From NCBI GenBank assembly GCA_016584495.1, contig WAID01000007.1:558001-622000 (forward strand): a stretch of 64,000 bases of DNA, read 5' to 3'. Every line of letters begins with the position of its first letter. The first letter of the stretch is position 1. The notes under the pieces are model-generated. The model saw only the letters and a program-made list of their open reading frames with translations, ran no database searches and had not been told where the DNA came from. Source of the stretch: Celoporthe dispersa. Taxonomy: Eukaryota > Ascomycota > Sordariomycetes > Diaporthales > Cryphonectriaceae. Shown here in pieces: positions 55,745-64,000 of this stretch. The position numbers and the translations under genes are program-made.

Positions 55745-55798
55745 TGTATGTGTGTGTGTGTGTTTGTGTGTTTGTGTGTGTGTGTGTGTGTGTGTATG
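55745..55798. repeat. flbC: TG-rich tract in the flbC leader
   Basis: About 54 bases of TG dinucleotides with a few TT/TA interruptions, ending about 70 nt upstream of the flbC ATG; on the transcript it reads CA-rich. Confidence 0.9.
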
Positions 55799-56690
55799 TT
55801 GTGTGGTGGTGAGGATGATGATCGAAGGTGGGAGGTTCGAGGTAGGTATAGATAGGCCAGGAGAAAACAGGGTGCTTGGTCGAGAAGGCCGAGTCTTATT
55901 CTCTCTGGCCCCAAGAGCAGGCACAAGAAGACGGGTCAAGATCCAGTCAAGGTGTCAAGGGTCTTTGATACAGACACTAGGGACCACCTACCTCTCTGCC
56001 TCTGTACCTTGGCGCACCCAAGGGCGCTAGGGTCCTGTAGCTAGCTCCATAGCCAACCGTGCCAACCCGGCCTGTAGTGTCAGTGCAGAGGAACCATACC
56101 CGCACCCGCACCCGCTCCTGCACCTGCAGCTTGAGAGCAAGAGCCGGGCAGGGGTCTGCTCAGGCAGGTGGGGAAGAGTGCCAATATCATGTTGCGGGGG
56201 TGTCAGGCTAATAGGGGCAAGGATGGGTCGGGATGAAAAGATGACAGGGGTCGGGCGGGCATAAGACGGAGGTGACATGTAACATGGCAGGGGGTTGGAC
56301 GGCAGAGGGATGGCCTGTAAGGACAAGGTATACAGACTCGGTGAGGGACTGGATGTGTGGAGTCAGATGTGGAGGGGGGTGGTCCATATCCTGAGGCCAA
56401 GATACAAAGAGAGGGGGAGGGGGGTCTGTGCGATGAGGGTTCACTGACAGGGAGGTAGGTGCCAGGATAGCACTGATGAGCCCCGGGCCAGCAGCAACAA
56501 GTTGCCACATAGCACCGTAGTATGTACACAGCAGTTCCTGCCGAGCTGTCAAGAGGGTCCGAAGAGGGAGGAGACACATGTGAAGATGCCAGCGAGCTGG
56601 AGAAGGGCCTGACCTGTCTCAAGCTGGCAGGGGGCCCATATCCTGCCCAACCTGGTCTAGTCGAGATGAGAACAACTGGAGCTCTAGCCC

Positions 56691-56712
56691 AGAGAGAGAG
56701 AGAGAGAGAGAG
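56691..56712. repeat. (AG)11 microsatellite
   Basis: Perfect AG dinucleotides about 1 kb upstream of flbC. Confidence 0.9.
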
Positions 56713-59290
56713 GTAGACAAGGCACAGGTAATCTCGGCAGAGTGTTTGGTAGTATGGCTATGAGATCACAACTCTTCTCCTCCCCCCATCCTCCCCCCTC
56801 TCCCTCACCCCATCCTGATAGCAATGACAATGTCCAGTACTTTTTTTCCCTGTCTCGGCTCTTCTGTCTGGGTAATAGACGCCACTGACTTAAGCTCCCT
56901 ATAGCTGATTGGAAGCAGGGCGACGGGGCGAAAGAAACTTGCCGTGTCTTTCTTGGCGTGCTGGTACACAGAGCATAAATTGTTACATAGTGCGTTGGTG
57001 GTGGTATGCACTTTGGTGCTTTCAGACTAGGCCTAAGAAAATTCACACAACCCCCCCCCTCTCCTCACCCCCCACCTTTACTATCATCTCAGCCACCTGC
57101 ATCACTCAAGCCTTTCCTGGCCTCTTTTTTTTTTCTTTTATTTTTTTTCTTTTTTCCTTCTAAAACATCTTTCCAATGGTTAGATAGTAAAAAATAATAA
57201 TAACAATTGGGGTCCTCTTTTTTTTCTTTTCTTTTTCTCCATTCTCCTCATCCTTCTTGTTCTTCTGGAAACAAGAGCCCTGCTATTATCCACATTCCTT
57301 CATGTGGTGCCAAGCAGAGATCACTGATCATGAGTCGACCTCAATTGGACTCGCTGCGTTGTGGGCCCCCTTGGTATCTTTCCAGGAGAAGACAGGGTGC
57401 CCCTGTGACGTCTTTTGGTGGGCGGAGGCCCAATGTACCGCAACTTGGCTCGAGGGTGACCAGGGGTCTGAACCAACAGCAAGCCTCCTCCTGGCACACA
57501 CACACACACTGGCACATTACGTAGCCGGGGGTGCCGTCATCTCAAGTCAGCAGACGGGGTGGAAGGCACTCACTGGCAACCCGCACCTGCTGCCGCGCAC
57601 GGCACTCACGACCATGACCACACTGGCTTGTCGATGTCTCTTCTCTCTACCGTCTTGCGTGCCAAGGGACGCCCTCAGGCCGGCGTGCGCCCAACACTGG
57701 GCCATGGCCTGAGGGCGCTGGAGCATTCATTCCATCCTGCCAGGCCAGCATACCCAAGGTAAAATTCCCATTTACCCGCCGCTCCTGCGGCCTCAAGGTT
57801 TCTAATCTCTGTGTTCGCCTTTTACCGCTCGCGGTTTGGCACCTGGCCTTGCAGGAATCCAACCCCCAAAACCCACTGCGTATCTGGCAACTGAGTCAGG
57901 CGGGAACCCTCTCTGACGTACTTTTAATGTATCGTGGTACCGCAACTCGGAGACTTGGACGACAGTGGATCAGACATGCTTGAATCCTATACCAATCTCG
58001 TCAGCTACCTACCGCAGTAAGGAGGCAGGCAACACGCACAATGATGTGAGGATGATGGCACCAGGATGGGGTTCATTGCCATCTGGCTCCGCCTCGTCAG
58101 ATTTGGACGGGGACCGCAGAGACGAGTGGGTGGGCTGGTGGCATGGCAGATGCGCTTAGTCCAGCTCGTTCAAAATTACCGACCGACGGGGAGGCCAGTG
58201 GTCAACCACCCCCCCCCTCCTCTCTCTCCCCCCATGACTTTTTTTTTTTCTTTCGTTTTTCTTGCGCGAGCCTGTCAAACAAGACAAAAAAAACAGAGAC
58301 GTCAGATTACGGCAAACCCTCCTCCACTGGGAATTGCGTCCTTTTCCAGGTTGGCTCCCTAATTGGGGTTGCTTTGGCTGCCACCAAATACGTCACACTG
58401 CCTCGCGATCCGAGCAGCCGCAACGTCACCCTTCCTCCTCCGTACAACCCGTCTTTTGTTATGACCAGGACGAGGGAGAATGTGTACGCAAGAATCAAGA
58501 CTACTTTGACCACACTCGCGGTACGTTTCGCAGCGAGACAACTCTGCCCCTTCTGCATTCCAGCCTCAGGTATGCAGTGAAGTTGGCTGTGGTAATGTGG
58601 TGTGCGACGTACATAAGCACAGTACTGTAGTGCCAGTCTGCGGAGGGAAGGGGGGGGTCTGATCTACTGTCTCAGGGAGACACCGTCCTCTACTAAGAGA
58701 GTAACCGCCAGGCACGGTGGTCCTAGAGCTGGGGGAGACCCTGAGGTCAGACCTTGCCAGGGCTTGTGGGTCCCCTCGACGCTGCGTACAGTGCAGGTGG
58801 CACCCACTGTCCTGCCTGCAAGACCCATAGCTGAACACTCGGCCCACACATTCCTCCAAGTAAGATTCCGCGGCTGACGGGTTCCTTGGATTTCCGTCCC
58901 CCAAGAGCTCATTGCAGCCCAACAACGGCTTTCTCCTGACCTGGAGATGTGTGTGGCCTTGCATACTATGGCCACAGTAAAACTTATGGTACTTGGCTCG
59001 GGTTGCATGAACCGAGTCTACACCCGCAGGCCTTCAATGACGATCCCCTCAGTTCCAATGTACATCCTGTGTGGGATGACTCTTGAGGACGCCTGTCCTC
59101 AAACATAACGAGAGGGAGGGATGGGGTCGCGCTCCCCGAGGACGAGTTACGGGCAGGCCGCCACACACGATGGACAGAGGCGTACCAAGTTTTGCGAACT
59201 TCGACGTCACCATGGGGCCCGGGGGATAACCTCCCTGGCCATGGCACGGGCGGCCTCAATACCAAGAGCCGCTCAAGAACGAGATACCGG

Positions 59291-59291
59291 G

Positions 59292-59322
<31 letters not shown>

Positions 59323-59325
59323 CAC
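59291..59325. repeat. (CA)n microsatellite
   Basis: CA dinucleotides with one CG interruption, followed by an A-run. Confidence 0.9.
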
Positions 59326-62300
59326 AAAAAAAAAGTTCATCATCTTGAGCTGAAGTCACCGGCACAGTGGGAGAGGGGGATGACGTGAAGATGCCTGTCG
59401 GCTCAAAGCAGGCTGGGCCGCCAGTAAAAGTACCACGACAGGCATGCAAGCTCACTCGTTGACCGGCTGCATCAACTCATCTTCGGCACATCCACTTCGA
59501 GAGGTGCGCGGCCCAGGTGGGACCCACCTAGCCTACTTGGCTTGCTGGATTTGGCTGCACAATTTGCAGCCTGGCAGAAAACGGTTTGGCACAAGTCCCT
59601 CTGGTGGATCCCTAAACGCGATCGCATCCTGTCATGGCCATCCATGACAGGTCGATAAGGTGACCGAAGCTGCATTCGCCCTCTTCCTCATCACAGCTAT
59701 GCAGAGTCTAGAGCACCCATTCCTCCAATACGAGAATCCCACCTCGCAGCAGACAAGTGCTGCAGCGAATCGCACGACGCATCGTACTGTCACGAGCCCC
59801 CTTCTTCCACCCGCTAGGGGGGACGAGAGGAGAGTACCTCCCTGAGGGGTCCTGGGACTCCCCCCACGGCCCTTGTCCTCGCACCACCTTATCCTGTCCA
59901 CCCCCCTCACGGCGTCTCAAGAGGAGAAGAGAGAGCCCTTGCCTGGCGACTCAGGAAGCTTCCGCTCGAGGCCGGCACCTCGCACATTCGGTACCGTGCC
60001 AAGGTGCCATGCTCATCCCCGCCGCGGATCGCTGCCTCGACTCCTGTCGGATCTCTAAGGAGGGCAGCACGTGTCGCTTAATTGGAGATCTCCGTGGGCT
60101 AGGGGGGAGGGAGGGGACGGAGAATGCATGGCCTGCCCAATTCGGAAGTGCACAGGCTGAGGAGGGTGAGCAGGGTCCAGCCCCGATGTCACACGTCCCC
60201 ATCTTCATTTCGTGGTGCCCGAGCCCCGGATCAACAGGATTGTCAGATTCAAGCTCAAGGACAAGCGGGACCTCGAAACGTGGGCAGTGCCCATCTTGTG
60301 GTGATCCAAGCTGCCCTGTGTCCCACCCGTACGGAACTCTCAGTAAGATTGGCAATGATATACAACGAGAAACGTGGGTGACATGCAATCTCACCGAACC
60401 AGGCTTCCGGCCTGGTTGCTAAACCTCTTTGATCACTCGAGCCCACAGGCACGGCCTCGAAGAGGCGAGTTGAAACATGATCCTCCGCGGCAGTGACCAG
60501 ACAAGTCTGGGGAAGCAATTTCCAGCCGACGACGGCGACCTTGACGTTTGGCGGGTCAGGTCGCCGACATGGAATCAGCACTACCTTCCTCCTCCCTGGC
60601 TGCCCTCCATCTCATGTAACCACACGAGCTTGCGTGATGAAGCAATTACAAAATCATCCCAGCAAAGGCTCGAAATGAACAGACGTCAGATCCGGTATGG
60701 CCTCATGCACTCCCTAACGCACCTCCTCCCCACAGGCACCATATCACCTCGTCGACAGCTCTGAAGCATCTCGGCAGCGCCTCCTCGACACACAGCACAC
60801 AGGAGAGGCAGCCGGGAACGGAAGAAGCCGTCTTGAGTGCCAGCCAGCCAGCCAGCCGGTTATCAATCAAGGTGGCAACGCCAATCAGTGCCACAAGAAG
60901 TCGAGTACGAAACGGTGCTCTCCCCACTCAGAGCCATGCTGTTGAGCCGCATAGCAGGGCGGAGCACGATCTCAAAGAAGAGGGGCGGGTGCTGCTCGCC
61001 ACGGCCGGCCGCCCATCGCTGGCGCCGAGAACAAGGAAAAGAAAGAAGAAGAAAAAAAAGCTCAGACGGCTGCGTGTTTCTTCGGTCCCAAGAACTTGGG
61101 TCAGAACCGACGATCATGTTCCTGCGGCACGGGTTGACAGCTGCTCTGCCGCAGCAGGTCCATATCATCGGTCCCTTGCCACATATCGGCTGATCGTTTC
61201 ACACACACACGCGTGCGCCGTATTATTATCACTGTGGTCTGCGCCAAGGGCATTACCCGCATACTATAGTATATGAGCTCTCAATTAAGCCAAGCTGTAT
61301 CAGACGGTAGCGAGGCATGTCTTGGATCAATCGGGAGTAGACTTGTTATTGACCAGGGGGTTCCATTGTTGTCAAGAGCAGTTCAGGTCTGATCAAATCT
61401 GGTCAGACTAGGTCGGGCAGGGTGATTCTTCCTGGACGGGTCGAGCTGTTGACATCACGGTCTTGCATGTGAGGCCCCGCTGGGGATGGGACGCCGTCGA
61501 CGCACGAGTGAACATCACAATCAAGGTAATCTGCGTCCTGAGATTGAGTTGACCCAGGGGTCCCGATTGGTACAGGCGACCCCGGATCTCATCAAGAGTG
61601 GCTCCCAGCACGTGAGCAACTAAAAGAAAAAGTCACTCAAGCCTGCTACTAGTCAACACCTACTCTGAGCACTAGTATACTGTACAGCAGGCGTCGTCGC
61701 GGAGCGGCAGAGGGGCAGAGAGGGTGGCGGAAGACATGAGCCGGGTGGCCGCTCGCCGGCGAGAGCACCCAGGAATTCCGGAGCCATGGTGGTGCACCAC
61801 CAGGACAGACGACCAGCCCCCCCCCACCACCAAAAACAAAAAAGTTAGACAGGCACAGGGTCAGGGACGCAAGCTCTCGCCACACCCCTCCGCTGGCGAC
61901 GTCTCGTCGAGAGACGCGCCGGTGTCCGACCGAGAAGCCCACCTCCAGGTCTGGCTGTCACTGTACACACAAAAGTAAGAGGGCCAGAGGGCATAGCCAA
62001 CCGGCCGTGTGAGGCCTCGAGAGGGCCTTCCTGAACGGGAGAGGCTCATTTAGGTGACCCTCTCGCGCACCCGCAGTCCACAGCCAGGTAAATGCCGTGG
62101 GAGATTGCTCCAGGAGGTCAAATTCTCCGCCCGCCCGCCAGAGCAAGAGGGCATCTCTGGGGGGCCCACCGCAATGATCTGCGCAGGGGACTGTCTCAGG
62201 ATCGACAGGGCCCAGGGTGCTGCTCCCCTGGAGGGAGAGCCGATCAACTGCCGCTTCTGCTCTGTCTGGTGACATGCAAGTGGAGATGAGGTTACACCGG

Positions 62301-62892
62301 GGGCGCACCAGCTGGAGCAATCTCACCAGCAAATTTCTGAAAGCCTCATCATCACGCCTTCACATGATGGTGTGTGTCTGTCTGCCAAGCGGCTGTGGGC
62401 TGCGGAGGTCGAAGGCGACAGATTGTGCATTTTCCGACCACGAGAGGTTACTGTCAGCCCAAGAGGCCACACCTCAGGAAGAAGAAGGAGGCAGGCAGGC
62501 AGGGAGGGGACCACAGTTCGCAGTAAAAGGGTCTCTTCTTATGACAGCCTCGTATTATTATCGACGAGGCGGCCGACGACGTCTTGGCCCCCAAAAGAGG
62601 CTTACAAGCAGCGTGCAAAGAGAGAGGGGGGGAGGGGGACCACAATCTGTTTGTGCAGCTTTCCGCCAGGTGACACGACCAGGATGGTGCACGACAGGCA
62701 GGACTCGAAGCAGAGAGACCGACCCCCCTTATGCCCACCCGAGGCAGGCCGACGTCGCATTCTCTGCATGCCATTCTGGCATGTGCATGGGCAAAGACTG
62801 GCTCATCATGCCGTGGTCTGTTTTCTGTTTTCTGTTCCCCCCCCCCGGCCCCTTCCCTGGAGCATCTTCTCCTTCTCTTCAGCTTCTTTCCC

Positions 62893-62906
62893 TTTTTTTT
62901 TTTTTT
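62893..62906. repeat. T14 homopolymer
   Basis: Fourteen T inside a C/T-rich stretch. Confidence 0.85.
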
Positions 62907-63584
62907 GGGTCTCTTTTCCTTGGTGAGTCTGAGGGCTGGTACCGTCGCCTTGGCCATGCAGTGCAATGCTAATCTGCCGGCGCCTACCTACAAGGAGGTT
63001 GGTCCCCGGGAGCGAAGCGAGGGCCACAAGCGTGAAATGGGATGCAGCTCTGGCTTTTGGAGCGCACGGCGGGATGATTGAAACGGGGGAGGGGGGTCGG
63101 AGGGCGATTGGGACTTGTGGCTTCCGACAAGGCCCCCGCGAAACATGATTCCCGGCCGGGAACAAGCTTATTCTGACCATAATAAGCTGGACCCTGCATT
63201 CCCTCCCGCGGAAAACAAAGAGACGAGGCAGACGAGGGCCATGGCTGATACTATGACCATGCAGTGATAGTAGGGGGCTGACAGACAATTATACCATACC
63301 AGACTATACCTGTTCTAGTATACCATACACTTTTTTTTTTTCTCTTTCTCCTCTTACCAGGAGCAGGCCGCCGCATTGTTGAGCTCGCACTACTGCAACC
63401 AAGACGATATCGGCGTGTCTGCTTTTCGTCTGCCTCCCCCTCTCAACAATCTCGGCCCACGACCCGCTCTTCTCTCTATTCATCTGTCCTCTCCTCTGCT
63501 CGGTCCAAGACGGTACCTAGTCAGGCAGGCCCCTAACGCAGGCGCTACAGATGCAGTGAGGGTCTCCCCTGGTTCTCTAGTGTC

Positions 63585-63587
<3 letters not shown>

Positions 63588-63627
<40 letters not shown>
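63588..63627. repeat. (AC)20 microsatellite
   Basis: About 40 bases of AC dinucleotides, the longest perfect dinucleotide array in the window; C/T-rich sequence follows to the window end. Confidence 0.9.
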
Positions 63628-63631
<4 letters not shown>

Positions 63632-64000
63632 GCACATGCTCTTTTCTTTCTCTCTCTCAAAACACCGAAACGAAAAGTGGGTGGCTGAAAAGAGAGCCAC
63701 ACCCTTTTTTTTTCTTCTTCTTTTTCTCTCTCTCTCTCTCTCCTCTTGAGAGCTATGCCATGTCGGAACAGGGACACGCAGGCCAGAAAGAGAGAGGCTA
63801 ACCCTATACTAAGGCTTGCGGGTGGCTTCGAAAACGGGCGCTATCGACGGAAGACGACGTCCCCGCGCGCACACAGCACGGCGCCTGTCCGATCTGCAAG
63901 CCACAGTTGACCAGGTACGCATGACTAGCTGAAGCAATCAATCTTGTTTCCTCCTTCTTTTCTTTTTTTTTCTTTTTCTTTCCTATTTCCTTTTTTTTTT

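Larger units (their letters stand above)
55676..64000. promoter_or_regulatory. More than 8 kb noncoding region upstream of flbC
   Basis: No gene is supported from the flbC start codon to the window edge. The sequence is GC-rich with many C/T or G/A tracts and several dinucleotide repeats. It probably includes the flbC promoter and a leader with short upstream frames, but transcript ends cannot be placed. Open frames such as the one near 59757-60422 show no domain features. A further gene could start beyond 64000. Confidence 0.5.

Noticed and set aside
59757..60422. About 220-codon open frame upstream of flbC
   Set aside because: No ATG at its opening, no recognisable motif, and overlapping frames on the other strand are equally open.

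Overview
The window looks like nuclear DNA of a filamentous ascomycete (Pezizomycotina). Genes carry short introns with GTAAGT-type donors. There is a fragment of a HET-type incompatibility protein, a CE15 glucuronoyl esterase typical of plant-biomass degraders, an FlbC-type conidiation regulator, and uncharacterised families that I know only from ascomycetes. I cannot name the species. Layout: 1-11.4 kb is a compact housekeeping block. It holds the edge of an unidentified gene, RNA polymerase III subunit RPC25, the ER insertase subunit EMC3, signal peptidase subunit SPC2, the CIA/iron-sulfur targeting HEAT protein MMS19, and the NAD-dependent methylene-THF dehydrogenase MTD1. 12.6-25.4 kb has a membrane-anchored disordered protein preceded by a stop-start-overlapping uORF, an NAD(P)-binding SDR/epimerase, a secreted glucuronoyl esterase, an eEF1B-gamma-like GST, a Ser/Pro-rich protein with a C-terminal membrane anchor, and a probable mitochondrial membrane protein. 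25.4-31.9 kb is a degenerate stretch with a HET fragment, a truncated small secreted protein, a GNAT acetyltransferase and an orphan ORF. 31.9-44.2 kb is dense again: an aldo/keto reductase, a copper amine oxidase, a TDP2-like phosphodiesterase, a 2OG-Fe(II) oxygenase, a Dal5-type permease and RNA 3'-phosphate cyclase. 44.2-64 kb is almost gene-free. It contains only flbC, with about 10 kb of noncoding DNA on its 3' side and more than 8 kb on its 5' side, rich in CT/GA tracts and CA/TG microsatellites. Working together: EMC3 and SPC2 are divergently transcribed ER membrane-biogenesis genes sharing a 356-bp promoter, and the amine oxidase, aldo/keto reductase, 2OG oxygenase and permease could form an amine or nitrogen-scavenging neighbourhood (inference). 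The most important caveat is that several well-conserved genes (rpc25, mms19, the membrane-anchored protein, the GNAT, the aldo/keto reductase, the amine oxidase, the TDP2-like gene) contain single-base reading-frame breaks, mostly at or near G/C runs. Exon-length arithmetic fits one or two lost or gained bases per gene, which points to residual long-read consensus errors rather than seven independent pseudogenes. No complete transposon, CRISPR array, tRNA or rRNA was recognised.
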